This document shows positions 51,813-64,000 of a DNA stretch of 64,000 nucleotides, one piece after another; the first letter of the stretch is position 1; each line of letters starts with the position of its first letter. Position numbers and translations under genes: made by a program. Source of the stretch: Amblyornis subalaris (lineage: Eukaryota > Chordata > Aves > Passeriformes > Ptilonorhynchidae); assembly GCA_018881555.1 (NCBI GenBank), contig JACAXG010000021.1, positions 6,000,114 through 6,064,113 of the forward strand, written 5' to 3'. The notes below the pieces were generated by a model. The model was not told where the DNA came from and did not search any database. It saw only the letters and a program-made list of their open reading frames with translations.

Positions 51813-54800
51813 AGTTGCAATGTTTTTTTTTCCCTTCACAAACTTTTCCCTTCCTTTGGATATTCTGTGAATAAAAAAGAAAATACTAGCAAGGATGTTT
51901 TTCCAAAAGCAATTGCATAAGATAAATTCCCTGCCTCCATTCTTGCAACAGAAATATTAGAGAATTTCAGAAGACACCCTCCTCAGTTTTAGTGCTGAAA
52001 CCACTGAATATTTCAGGTTTCCTTCACTGCCTTTAATTACTATTAAATGATCGGTTGCAAAGAGTTCAGTTTTAAAGCTTTCACAATGAATAACTTTATT
52101 CAAAATACTAACTGGCCAATAACATTAACAGAAGCGCACATTTAATTTTTGCAAAACATCTTCTTTAATACTTCATACTTGCTAGGACAAAAAGTTGCCT
52201 TACTTAAAGTAATTTAAAAACATACCCATAGCATTGAACATTGCATTCAGAAGCTTAAAGTTTTCACCTCAGGGCTCACCCAGTCTCTCTACATGGGCCT
52301 GTTAGCACAGAGGACAGCCTTAAACTCTTACCCCAAGCCAGTTATCATATTTTGGTTAACAAATGTTGGTAATGCAACTTTTTTCTTTGTGAATGTGCCC
52401 TTTCAATTTCTGAATTCAAAATCTTGCACCAGCATAGTTACAGTCACTCTAGATCACTAGGGCATGTCCCTTGTAAATTGTGCTATTGGTGCAAGACCAA
52501 CAGTTACTGGAATACAGCAGCACAGCATGTAATTCTGGGTCTGGCAGAGCAGTGAAATACAGGTATATAGTGTACATAAGTACACAAGAATTTGTGGCAA
52601 CGGCAGAAAGAGAAGAAGAAATTCAGTCTTATGCTCCATTCCTGAGGTCCTTCTCCCAGCCCTGCTACTGAGTGTGGCGCGACAAAAGTTTGGAGGTTTT
52701 AAATCAGATTTTTTTGCAGTTCTGCCAGATTGCTCCAATCTTTCTGCAATCTCACACCTGTTAAGAATCTCCCTGACTCNTCTAGACAGCTCGCATTGGA
52801 TGAAAAAAGCTAGCTCGCCTTGACCCATTTCCTCTTTCAAAGTTAAGTGTCTGCAGATAAAAAAATAGGCTTTCTAGGGCACAGACAGCCTCTCTTATTT
52901 CGACCGTGGTGTGCCCAGCTCAAAATTGTGGCTGGAACCTGGATGTTAATGTCACCTTAAATAATAATATTTTTTCAGGTGCTGGCCAGAGTTTTAAGAG
53001 ATAATTCCAGCGATAAACATATCGGAGTAGCCAAGACACAGCTGCTCAAAACAGCAATGTGCAGTAGTTATATATGCAGTGAAAAAAGACCTCCTTCAAG
53101 GAAGATATTGAAGACAGCTGTAGATCAGTCCTCCTCAGGGTTCATTAGTTTTTTTTCATCTTCTGTAAGCCAGCCCTGGGCATGACTTTAGAAGATGATT
53201 AAACCAAAGATTTGTGTGTCATTACACCCTCTCCAACTCCAGCTGCAACTTTTTATTCATGAAAGCCCCAGGATTCAAGATCCAGGATAAAACCCTTCCT
53301 ATCTCTGTATTTCCTTGGCATGCTGGTTACTGCTCCCACCATCACCTATGTCTGAACTGTGATTGGTTAAAGATCCTTAATCCTTGATGGAACTGTATAA
53401 ACAGTCATGAATTGACAGCCACCTAAAATCACTGGTGAGCCCTGGACTATGGCAGAGAAAAGGCCTTTCAGTATTCTCCTCAGCAAGTCTTCCACAAAGG
53501 TGTGGTGAATGTTGTGCCCAAGTTCACCTTTATGCTGTAGGGATGCTCTAAATGGTTCTGTTATGTATAAGACAGATATACATTTATATGTAACCCTGAC
53601 CATACAGATGGTGAGATGCTAGCTATGAATCAACAGAATTTATAAAGCTTTGCCAGAGGCACTCATAACTGTGAGTTGCACACACACGGGTGCTTTAAGT
53701 GCTAAAAAAGTCTNTACTTTCTTCACACCTGAAATATGGGTCCTTAGCCCCTACACCTACAGCATTCACAAGCCAGTGCATGGTAGCCCATCCACAGTGA
53801 TTTTAAAATTTAAATGCAGACACATGACCTCAGATTCCACTCATAAAGGACTATCTGTATTGCAATGTTTGAGACTTACAAGTGCAAACATAGCAGAGGC
53901 ACTAAGGGCTTATGTGAAAAAATAATTATTCCGCGTAGANAGGAAGTTGGCTTGCTTTGAGCAGAGGTGTTAATAGACTAACCTTTTTCTCCAACACCAG
54001 CCTGCTTACCTGAAAATATGAAAACACCTACTGATGCAGTGTTGTACTTATTTGAGGTGGGTATCATATCCCACTCAGGTTAAATATCTTGCTGCATTTC
54101 AGACTAAGATAGTCATTAATAGGAATACCAGTTATAAGAGTCATTTAATGAAAAATAAGCCCTGGACAACTGTGCTGCAATTTTAGTAATTTGGGGGCAG
54201 AGGCATGCAGATCAGAGTATACAGATACAGCTAAATTTAAAAGAGTAGCTTCAGAATAGACACCTTCCCCTCTTCCACTGGGTCCAGGATAGTTAATAAG
54301 AGCTGGGTTTTGCATGACAGTACCAAAACAGGGACTTAGCACAGAGAAGACTTGCTTCAACTGAGAGATCCGCCAGAGTAGAGATAAAACCGTAAGCAAC
54401 TGGAACACGGGAAAAGGTGGAAAGATTACAAAGATCTATGGCAGAAAAGGTATTAGGTCACTTGCAAAGGCAGCATTACTTTGTTTCCTAAACAAGGTTT
54501 CTTCTCCTTCAAGTCTCCCATATATTTCAGTTGCAATCAATGGTAACTCCCCAGCAATGGCAAAAGTGACAATACTTGGGTAGACACAGCATTAGCAAAT
54601 TAAGCTATAGGCTCTTGCTAATGTCTTCCAGCCTCTCTTCTCCTTGCATTAGCAGAAATTAGTTTCCTGGGCCAGCATAAGCATGCAACTATGTAGGCTC
54701 CTACCCCTATCAAAATGAGTCAGGTTTGAAAATAGGGAAGACAAAAACCTACAGAAAGCATTTAAACTAAGCCAGACCCTACTGAGAGAACCAAGCAGAT

Positions 54801-56194
54801 ATGCAGCTATACCTGTAGCCTGTGTGAGGTCTCAGTGATACTGAGAGTGTGGAACAACCTCTTCACCTGCTTTCCTTCCAGCTGGAACTGAAATAGGCAC
54901 AAGCCAGAAATCATCTCACAAACAGCAATACAAATGTGTCTAGGAGAGAGAAGCACTATTGATGCAAAGTAGGCAGCAGTGACCAAGGGCACTTGTTCTC
55001 CCAGCAAATCTCTTGTACCTGAGGGGGATGCAGGACTGGCATGAATGGGCAAGACCTAAAAGTCTGCATCTCCTTCCTTGCAGTTTAAATATGTAGCTAC
55101 TCCTTTTTAGTTCTGAAGTTCTTTTGGATAGGCTTTGAGTAAGGCTGGGAAAGGATAAGCTTTGTCATCTCAGGTTGGATACACCCTTCCTTAATTTTTT
55201 TTTTTTTTTTTTTTGCTAGTCTAATGGTGTTTAGAAGAGGGGTAGTGTGTAAGGTTGTTGGAGAGAAAACAAAGCTGCTGAGACACTCAGTGGAAGATGT
55301 GGCTTGCCAGCTGCTAATCTGTGAGGCAGGGACTCCGTGGACATCCACATCTCAGTGGAAGCCCTCTCATAGCTGCTTCTCTCACGACCTCAGGACTCTA
55401 TTATCCCTAGCGTTAGCAGCTCTGCAATAACTTGGTGACATAAGATCTAAAATAGAAAAGGAAAAAACTGGGACTTACAGCATCTGCCCCTCTCTATGTA
55501 ACTCTTACCTCTGCTTCTATTAATTGATCCATCTGCTTCCCAGAACTGGAACTGTCTGCACTCGAGGGAGGACCTTGCTTTTGCTCTGTTAGTGGAAAAG
55601 AGTGTGTGTATTTGGGTGTGTCTGTGCATTTAGGGTTGGGTTTATATTCTCTAAAATAAGCAAGTTTCAAGGCTTCTTTGTGGAGATGCACAACATAATT
55701 TCTCACCAAGCGCCCAAGGCAGAGCATGCCAGGCCATTTGATAAGATGTTGGAGTGCAAATACATGGTATGCATGGGCACCTTTTATATGTATCACACAC
55801 ACACCTACTTGCCTGGAAGTAAATCAGTAACCCCCTACACCAAAGCTTGCATTTGTCTGCTCTTATTAGAGGTGGAATGGTGCCCAAGGGAGGGCCACAA
55901 GCATTCCATTACTGAGGATCAGTGCCTGAGCAAAATGGAAAGGCTGCTAAAAATAAGCAACATTTGCTCATTGGTATAAATAACAAAAGCGAGAGAGAAA
56001 GAAAAACAGAAAGAGATCAAGATGAAAATGAAAACTGGCCCCAGACCAGGCCTTGCAGAATGACTAGTCACCTCCTCATTGCCAATTCTCTCACCATCTC
56101 CACTATGGGCAAGATACCTTCCACTGCCAAGTACCCTCAGCTTCTTTCCTGAGAGGACCATCACTTGCAGATTCACAGGGGGCCTGAGCATAGG
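51813..56194. other. Gene-free AT-rich DNA
   Basis: A poly-T tract at 55195, a short CA run near 55794-55803, and overlapping short frames on both strands. The 127-codon minus frame at 52457-52840 has an ordinary hydrophilic N-terminal half but no family signature. Confidence 0.5.
55195..55214. repeat. Poly-T tract (20 T)
   Basis: An uninterrupted T run following 'ccttaa'. On the minus strand it would be a poly-A run ending about 20 bases after GCTAGCA-like sequence. No recognisable retrocopy precedes it. Confidence 0.9.
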
Positions 56195-56310
56195 AGATAT
56201 CTCCCAGAGCACCTCACAAAATACCACCGTGATCCTTACAGTAGCTTTTGAAGTATTAATTTTATCTCTGTTTTGTTTATAGAGGGTATTAGGGAGGGCA
56301 GTGCGAAAAG
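56195..56310 (+). mobile_element. Ancient MIR/CORE-SINE-like relic (possible)
   Basis: The stretch reads 'agagcacctcacaaaat', 'gtgatccttacagtagc', 'gaagtattaattttatctct' and 'ttgtttatagagggtatta', matching in order the MIR/L3-type pattern of a 'gtgctttacaa' block, 'taatcctcacaacagccc', 'gaggtaggtattattatccc' and 'attttacagatggggaaac'. The agreement in order and spacing over about 90 bases is better than expected by chance, but each block is diverged. It lies in the same orientation as the relic at 17.8 kb. Confidence 0.45.
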
Positions 56311-58420
56311 GAAAAAGTTGCACTTCCATAAGGCTATCATCATTAAAAACTTTATCCTCTCTTTATTAAAATAGAAATAACTTTTGGATTCTCATTTTTC
56401 TAACAGACTTCCTGAGCAAATAATTCCCAGAGTGTGCTTGGCTGCCTATTCTCGAGTACTAAGGCTGAGAAAGCTAAGCCTATCTATACTTGGAGGAAAA
56501 TAAGAAGACCAGGCTAATTAAAAATTCACCTTTGCCCCGTATTCCTAAAAGCACTGTACATCCCCATGGCACCAGACATTTCAGGTTGGACTGTCTTTTT
56601 ACTGGAGAGTTTAAAACACAGTATGTTTCTGGTTACTTTTCACCTTAATGTCTTGTTAATAAAAAGGAATGACAATTGGAAACCAACTCTCAAAGTAGCA
56701 CACTCAATTTTTCCTCTGCTTCTATTTAATGTATTCTATTGTAATAAAGTTCACACACANAAAAAAACCTATTAGCCCTACAATTAAACAAATAATGGTA
56801 TTAACAACTCCCACCCATCGCCTTAAGCAGGTTTAACTGGGAGAGCTGAAGCAGCTGTCTCTGTCCTGTGTCTCTGCCAGAGGTCACCATCCTGCAGCAG
56901 GATCAGCTGATCCTCCTGGATAAAATCCTGAGCAAGTGTAGTGTACAGGCTGCAGCACGATCATAAACCACCTCCAATTTCAGTTTACTCTAGCAGTAAC
57001 CTCCTAGAAAAACAAGAGGGAGGAAACTTAGCGCTGGTAACTGTTTCATCTCTTAGTATCAAATAAATCCACCTTTGATTACATTTCAAAGCCCTGAAAA
57101 ATGGAACAGTCGAGAGGTTTATAATAATGCTCTAGCTTGTCATGAATTAACATGAATTCTTGTACTGAAAAAGGTCACTAGCATAACCATTGAAATACAC
57201 TGCTAAAATAAGAGCTAAGAGAGGTCCTCTAAAGTTTATCCAGGCATGTGTAGACTTTGAATATTTTCAAAACTAGCTAGCTCTATCAAATTAAGCTATT
57301 TTCAAACCTAGGACTAGGACGATTTTGGGTATTTCCATATGGCCCCAACAGTGTTGCAATACCCAAGCTATCATAGCTATGGCATCAAATCTCAAACAGC
57401 GAAGAGACGAGAGAAGGACAAGGTTCTTACTCAAGTGAGGTGTTTTTTTCACGTCAGACCAACAGATGATTGACTCAGAAGCTATCAATGTCTTTTTGGC
57501 ATCCAAAGTGGAGACACACATACTTACAGTGGACTTGCTTACTGGTAACTATAAAGAAAACAGCAGGTGGTTACAGTTAAGTTTCTGGTGCGCAGATTTC
57601 ACACTGTCAGATTCACACGAAACAGAGAAAGATGTCAGTTCTGAGTAATGGTGTGAATGAGGAGAGTGCTAAACAGAAGATATACCTTGAAAGTAGGAAA
57701 ATAATACAAAAGGAATGCCATGGGCACTGTAGTGCAGGGAGTGTGCGCAACAGAAGATTAAAAATGCGGGCAAGATTTATTATGCTCAGTCTAGAGCATG
57801 AGGTAAGGCATTTGAGGCTGGGAGGTGTGGGAAGACTGAAACAATGAAGAACTTTCAAAAGGAGAATGATTTGTGATATCTGGAAGGTGTTTGTCTGACA
57901 ATGCTTGAACCACACTTACGTAGCTGCAATACCACAAAGTCCTGGTATAAGTGCATCACACCAAGATGGGAGGATCTTCTCTTGTGGCTTTCACCACACT
58001 TGTCCCAGCCTCCTACGTACAGTTTGCACTGACACAGCTCCAGGTAGCCCCAAGACATCAACCCCTGACACAACCATCCTGTGCACCCTTCTCATGCCAC
58101 CCTTCCAAACAACATGGCAAGCCCTGTTCCTCTTGGTCACATTTGTAATTCTAGGCACTTCCCTGCCTCTAAGGTAAACTCAGAGCAGGTACGTCTGTAT
58201 AGAGACAAGCAGGATCTGGTGTCTAACGTGTAAACCCTGCCTAAAGTCATCCTCTAAAACTTCCATGCTGCATTGTCAAGGCTATCTCGTTTAAATGATC
58301 CAGGAATACTGTGAGTACAAGAGAAGAGGAGAGGGACTGAGACAAGGCTGGCACACGTGGCAAGGGCAGGCATGGAGCCAGCCAGCTCCCTCAGGGCAGG
58401 GGAGGCAGCCCTGCTCACGC

Positions 58421-58500
58421 CTGAAGCCACTCTCCCAGCTATTCCTGTCACAGGCCACTCCTGAAGCCACTCTCCCTGTTATTCCTGTCACAGGCCACTC
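58421..58500. repeat. 40-bp direct tandem duplication
   Basis: Two adjacent 40-base copies starting 'ctgaagccactctccc' and ending 'attcctgtcacaggccactc', differing at two positions in the middle. The unit is GC-richer than the flanks and sits in a 250-base GC-rich patch (about 58330-58540). Overlapping open frames there on both strands are explained by the low A+T and the duplication. Confidence 0.93.
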
Positions 58501-59492
58501 TGCAGAGCCCCTGCCGGCCCCTGGAGGAGGGCACAGGCACATGATAAAGATAAGCAGGAGCTGAAACGAGATGGCACCAAATTACTTTTCCTCTGCATGA
58601 CCTATGGAGTTGATTTCCTGGCATCTCAAAAGGCGCAAAGAGAAACCCACTGGAGTAAGCAGGGCCCTGCGTCAGCAAAACACCATTTCTCACATGAAGC
58701 GCTCTGGCCAGCAGAGCTGCGAAGGTGAGGATTACTCACTGTTTCCAACACTGCACCACATGTTTAAGAGATGATTATGAAGAGACAGAGAGAGTATTCA
58801 TATCATTTTCCCTTCTTCTTTCTTTAAAATAACTTAGAGTGCAACATGAAGATGTGAAAAACACCATTTCTGCTCTCAAAAAATCAATACAGGGAGAGGG
58901 AGTCCACTAGTTTATTAACAGGCAACACTCCTACTATGGAACACTCTGTGAATGACCAAAAAGCAAATATGATGACATCATCACAAGCATCAAGAAAGTA
59001 AAAACTCAACAAGAAAAGGATTTATCTTCAGCTAGCCTAAAGTAAATTGTTCAATCAAGCAAAAGAAAAATAAATCTTGACAATTCCATTCAGTTAAGAA
59101 TTAAGGAAAATACATCTAAAAATGAAGGTCACCAAATCTGACCTTCTGTATTGTTCAGCCAATGAAATTTCCTCAACTTACATTTTTGTCCATGGTTTTT
59201 ACTTGCTGCAACTTTTTATCAAATATTTCAGCAAACACAAGGAAATAGCAAAACCAGAAGGGAGGCAAGACAGTCTTTTTCAGGGAAAGTGGAAACTAAT
59301 TCAGAAAAGTGGGTCAAAGGAAATGCTGAAAAATACAAATCCATCCTCCAGTTTAACTAAAGACAGAAAGTACAGAAGGTACTAGTCTACACAGAGTTAT
59401 TGTGGCGCTTAGTAGATAGCTCAAATTTGCCTTGGAAATTATTAGAGAGAAAGTAGAATGGGCCAAAAGGCCAGCATTTGGGATTTAGGAAA

Positions 59493-59522
59493 AAGAAAAA
59501 AAAAAAAGAAAAAAATAAAATA
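59493..59522. repeat. A-rich simple sequence
   Basis: A run of A interrupted by single g and t bases, continuing into 'taaaataatatagggggaaa'. It is low-complexity DNA with no gene. Confidence 0.8.
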
Positions 59523-59693
59523 ATATAGGGGGAAAACACATGTATTTATCACAGATCATACAAGTCCCTTTCCAGGTATTTGGAGTAGAAACCCTTTATC
59601 TGTTTATCCACTGAAGGTGCATGTTAAAGAATGGTACCTCACAGAGAGTAAGGGCAGGAGGGGGCTGGAGGGCAGGAGAAGATCCAATGACAA

Positions 59694-59722
59694 ACCATCA
59701 GCCTTTAGATAAGGCTGATGGT
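59694..59722. repeat. Perfect 12-bp inverted repeat with 5-base loop
   Basis: The arms accatcagcctt (59694-59705) and aaggctgatggt (59711-59722) flank the loop 'tagat'. The junction of loop and right arm creates an AGATAAG (GATA-type) motif at 59707-59713. No function is shown. Confidence 0.9.
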
Positions 59723-60647
59723 GGCTTTAGTTGCATTACAAGGGAGAAAAGCAATGGAAGAAGCTGTCCCTCACAGCAGGATTAGAGAGATTGTAAACAA
59801 GAGGGAACTGTGCATCTGCAAAGTCTTCAGAGAGAAAAAAGCGGCTAAACCAGGAAAAAAGAGGAGTAAGAGTGCGGTACCAGAAGGAAGAAGGGGAAAA
59901 GGGTTAGGGTGTGAAGCAGGGGTTGCCTAGTCCAGGAACACGTCTCTGGTAAGGGTTCTGGCAACAAGCATTGCCTCCAACAGTTGGGGTGGCTGCTTTA
60001 AGCCAGGCTTTTCTGGGAGCCCTGCAGGAGGTGCACTGCAGAGGTGGGGAGCCTCGCCACAGGATGCTTGGTCCCACTCTGTGACACTCCACGGCCACAT
60101 CTTACACCAGCTTTCTCCTCATGGCAAATTTCAAGGAGAAAATGTTTACAGTAAATAAAACCTTTGAAGGGAAACCACAAATATTGAGGATGGTCGTCAG
60201 CAGCCATCAGACCTGTGTCCTATTTTATACCTACAAATGCAAAGTAAATGAGAGGTGATTTGGCAATGATGTGAAGAGGCTCTCCCTCTGAAACTCCAAC
60301 CTTTCCCTCCATTTCAGTCCATGCTATGCCTCCTATTTTACTTTCAAACAACTAACTGGCAGAGAAATCCGTCATGTAAGCTAGTAACTACACAAAATTA
60401 GTTCTAGCCAACTGTGAATTCATTTGTTCTTTCTATTTGCGGGGTCTCCTTTGCTGAAACATAAAATTTGATTCGAGTCAGCATATTTCACCACATTTAA
60501 GATTATAACAACAAGGGCAAAGGCAAAAAAAGAATATCACTAATGCAAAAGAGGAACAAAAATCCAGCCAATCATGGAAGCAGAGAAATTCAGTATACCT
60601 GAACTACTTTACTGCCATCTTCCATTTTCTACTTCTAGTTTAGCATT

Positions 60648-60669
60648 AAAAAAAAAAAAAAAAAAAAAA
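60648..60669. repeat. Poly-A tract (22 A), in a longer A-rich run
   Basis: An uninterrupted run of about 22 A, continued by further A-rich sequence to 60710. No LINE or processed-transcript sequence is visible upstream. CR1 elements do not end in poly-A, so this is not a CR1 tail. Confidence 0.9.
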
Positions 60670-60719
60670 GGAAAAAAAAAGAAACATAAAAAAACACCAC
60701 CCACCCATTAAACTAACCA

Positions 60720-60741
60720 TTCTCCACAATTTCTCCACAAT
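60720..60741. repeat. (TTCTCCACAAT)2 direct duplication
   Basis: Two exact adjacent 11-base copies. The second copy's tccacaa also pairs with ttgtgga four bases further on, giving a 7-bp hairpin. Confidence 0.8.
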
Positions 60742-61485
60742 GATTTGTGGAATAAGAAGTTTTCTTCAAGCTTTAAATACCTCCATACAATGAATAAACA
60801 CGACTTGCCGAATAAATCTGCACTAATCTAATCTAACAGCATCTAACCACTCTCCATGTTTCTCCTATTGTCATACTCCTATGGAATGACTTTGCTTGCC
60901 CTCCCCTAAACCCCTTACTTCCTGTACCTCCTGCATCTCAAAGGCATGCAAATGAATCCTTAACAGTTTTCCTCTTCTTTGACACATACAACTTACTTCT
61001 TTTTTTTTAACAGGCTAGAAACAAACAGATTGTATTTATTTACATTGTGATAGTCTCCAAAGGCTCTAGCCAGCACAGTGGTGAGAGCAAAGAACCAATC
61101 ATTAAAGCAAAACTAGAGTTCAAGCAGCAGCAATCGATGCTCAGAGCTCAACACTGACAAACTTTCAGATGTGGGTACCCACAAAACAGAGAGTTGTTCA
61201 CTGGAGTCCAGCAGCACTGCAAATTATAATCATTTCCTCCACTAAATTTTTTTATATTTCAAGTATGGGAATGTATTTCCTCTGAAGTAGGGTTTCTACC
61301 CTTTACATTGCCATAAAACCCGGTTTCTGACACCTCTGTCAATGTATGTGAGCTAATGTGACAACTAGGAACAAGCCTTATTCCCAGTCAGTTAAATCTA
61401 CATGGGTAGGTCAAGAGTTATTAGAACAAAGCCAAAAAAACACACAGCCAAACAGAAGTATGGTTTCTGGACTTAGATAAGATTT

Positions 61486-61499
61486 AAAAAAAAAAAAAA
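61486..61499. repeat. Poly-A tract (14 A)
   Basis: An uninterrupted run of about 14 A after 'aagattt'. No polyadenylated retrocopy is recognisable upstream. Confidence 0.8.
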
Positions 61500-64000
61500 G
61501 TCAAGGGCAGCATTTTGAAACATAAGGGTAAACAGTAGGCCTCTAAATCTCTACCGAAACACACTAATTTAAACTCCAACCTTCTATAGGAATCCATTTC
61601 AGTTAAAGAGGGTCATTTTAGTTTAATAAATTCTATTTTGTGTAAATCTCGGGCAACATACCTATGAAGCAGTCTGCAAACTTAACAGCAGAGCACAGGT
61701 TCCAAGAGGACCATCCAACACNGGTAACTACAGGATTGTCATTGTTGACCAAGATATCCTTGTGTCCCCTTGTGATGCAATTACTCTGAACAAGCACAGG
61801 AGAGTGTTCGTTGTTTGCCTCTTTTGACAGCGCTGTCTCTGGCAAAACTTACTGCAATAATCAGGCTACGCTGCTCATCTTCCTGCACAAAGCACATCCC
61901 TACATCTGCCTGAATAACCATGGAGTCACCTTTTCTTCCTGGTTGTGTGATATAGCTTCTGAAAATGCACCACTTCAGGACAGAATAAAAAACAAACAGC
62001 AAGGCTGGCTCTAGCATAAACAAACTGCCCCTCCTCATCTCCACATCATCACACTTGGCTCTAAAAGGTGACAGTTAAAACAGCAAGAGCTGTCAAGGGT
62101 TAGTTTTTCCATGGGGTTTACTTAGTGGGAATCTTTAAGGAAAATAAATCCAGGCTTCAGGTGAGGATGCCGAACAGTGTCAGTGACGTTAGGCAGGGGT
62201 CACTGAAGTGCCCTTTTCACANTTTAAAGTATTTAAGCTTGCATTTGTGTTGAAGGAGGGAGAAGGTACGAAACTTACAGCTGGAAAAAAGAGTTTAGTT
62301 CTGAATTTTGAGGCCAGAATATATCTACCAGGTGAATAAAAAAGACCTCTGCCCTTCTGCAACCAATCAAAACAGATATGTCAGGAAAAATAGGCACCTC
62401 CAAATGTTCTCCTGAGCCACCTGCAAATTTTCAAACATATTTAGGCTAAGTTTTATTCAGATGGCCAGCAGAGATAATCATCCCACTCTTGCAAACTATT
62501 CACTGCATGGCCGTAAATAAATCACTTTCATACGAGCACTAGAGAAGAAGAAAGTTTTCTGCTCCTTTTCATGTATAAAGGCATTGCAGGGGAGGTAGGG
62601 AACGGAGTTGATACTGCTTTATTTATAGGAAATCTTCACTTTCTTAGTTTTGGAAAGAGGTTTTTAAATGTAGCACAAAAGACCACTGCAAGCAAGGGAG
62701 AAAGGGGAATTTTCAGTTGTACCTGGTGACATTCCAAAATAACAAAAATGTATGAGAAAATATTTGAAGAAAAGCTTTCATTAGAGAAAATTAGGGATTG
62801 TCATAGCCCGGAAAGAATAGAAACAGTAATCCAAGAGCTTGACAGAACATGTAATGTTCCTCTCCCTTGCCTTTGAAGGTCACCTTTATTCTTGGTGAGA
62901 TTGTCTCTCTGCCCACGGCATGAGCAAACAAAAACGCTTCACATGTGTCTGCTGATCGTTTGTACCNAATTAAGTTTCCCATGAGGTTCCTTGGTTTCTC
63001 CTCCCACTTATCTGCTAGTGATACTTCTCTGCATGTCCAGAAACCANTTAATTTATATCAGTAGGATATATAGTCTATAACCTGACCTAACTAGCCAAAG
63101 ATGACTCTGCATGTAGATTTGCTTTTAGGTACTGTTGCTTCAACTAGGCTGCACCAAGGATGGATCAAAAAAAAAAANCCCAGAACCATCTGGGTGAAGT
63201 GCAAGGTATGTCTGGGTCACAAAATGAAGTTGGATTTTCTGGGGACCCCTTCCCTGCACTCCCAGCCTGTGCTCCTCAGGTGCTGTGCACAGGCCCTACA
63301 GACAAGCATGAACTGCAGTACAAAGCACAGTTGGCAGCTAATTTGGATTTACCCATTTCACACTTGCAAGCCAGGGATTCAAAGCCAAATACCAGGGCCC
63401 CCTCCTACTTTCCAACACAGAAACAATTTAAAACAGATCTAACACCTATGTAGTACTGATTTCGTTATCTTCAAAATCCCCATTGTTCTGTTTAAAGAGC
63501 ATATCCTCCTAGAATAGCCTCCTTTTGATAAACAACTCCTTCTGCATGTCAGCCAAACAACAGTTTTGGTCTTTATCACAAGTGGACCAGCAGCAGAAAC
63601 AGTGTGTGGCGAAGTGGGGGAGGAGGGAGTTTTAGCTGAAAATAGAGTTCATTGTCAGCTGGACTTTAGACTCAGGTTTTTAAATAGGTTTTGGAATGTG
63701 GATATGAAGCAGTTAAAAGAACCCTACCTCCAGCCCTTAAAGGAAAAAACCTTTATTCACACACTTGAAATCATAGTAGCACCTCAGGTAACAGGGTCAT
63801 TTGTGTGTTGTACACAAAAGTTTCTTGTATAAGAAGGTAAAAACATACAGGAAAAAAAAATTAGTTCCTGAGGAAACAAACAAACAACAACAAAAATTCT
63901 TGAATAGAAATACACAACACTAAATAACCCGCTTAAAAAAAGTTTCAAAAAACAGATTATGAAATTTAAATACTTTTTAAAACCCCATAAAAACAGATAC

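Larger units (their letters stand above)
56311..64000. other. Gene-free AT-rich DNA
   Basis: It contains the 40-bp tandem duplication (58421), the 12-bp inverted repeat (59694), A-rich tracts (59493, 60648, 61486) and a small duplication (60720). No supportable gene. Confidence 0.5.

Noticed and set aside
1..64000. tRNA, rRNA, CRISPR array, prokaryotic operon or viral genome
   Set aside because: No tRNA B-box/TΨC arm sequence, no ribosomal or spaced direct repeats, and no tightly packed long open frames were seen anywhere.

Overview
The window is almost certainly avian nuclear DNA. Three unmistakable CR1 retrotransposon fragments are present, carrying the characteristic avian CR1 3' end (priming-like '...aaggtcccttccaaccc...' followed by a degenerate 'attctgtgatt' tail) at 896-958, 2722-2955 and 39829-40483, and a fourth, decayed copy lies at about 14225-14515. 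The rest is AT-rich (roughly 39-40% GC by eye), low in CpG, and has no open frame that I can assign to a known protein. That is what a long intron or an intergenic stretch of a bird macrochromosome looks like. There is nothing bacterial, viral, CRISPR-like or operon-like here. About sixty isolated single 'n' bases look like ambiguous (probably heterozygous) consensus calls rather than assembly gaps.

Layout. 1-3500: a CR1 3' end, a 10-bp tandem array, then an antisense CR1 abutting a GC-rich block. 3500-4130: a low-stop stretch with a 118-codon minus-strand frame. 4130-13200: featureless AT-rich DNA. 13200-13560: a CpG-enriched patch with a splice-bounded open segment and an inverted repeat. 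14.2-14.5 kb: old CR1. 17.8-18.0 kb and 56.2-56.3 kb: two ancient MIR/CORE-SINE-like relics. 20.5-22.6 kb, minus strand: short splice-bounded open segments whose phases are mutually compatible, ending in a stop codon with AATAAA motifs downstream. This may be the 3' end of a gene, but is unproven. 34.4-34.95 kb, plus strand: the best promoter-like configuration in the window, with an inverted CCAAT box, TATATAAA, a short candidate exon ending in a GTAAGT donor, then a second candidate exon with an ATG. 38.66 kb: a perfect 16-bp inverted repeat. 46.8-47.1 kb: a patch with three TAATTAG-containing repeats. 51.5-51.8 kb: a second CpG-enriched open segment with splice motifs. The remainder is unique-looking AT-rich DNA with poly-A/T tracts and small tandem duplications.

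No gene could be named. All exon and promoter calls are low-confidence hypotheses from motif reading; the CR1 calls are firm. AT-rich DNA readily yields peptide strings that look plausible, so transcript or cross-bird alignment evidence is needed before any of the candidate exons is believed.
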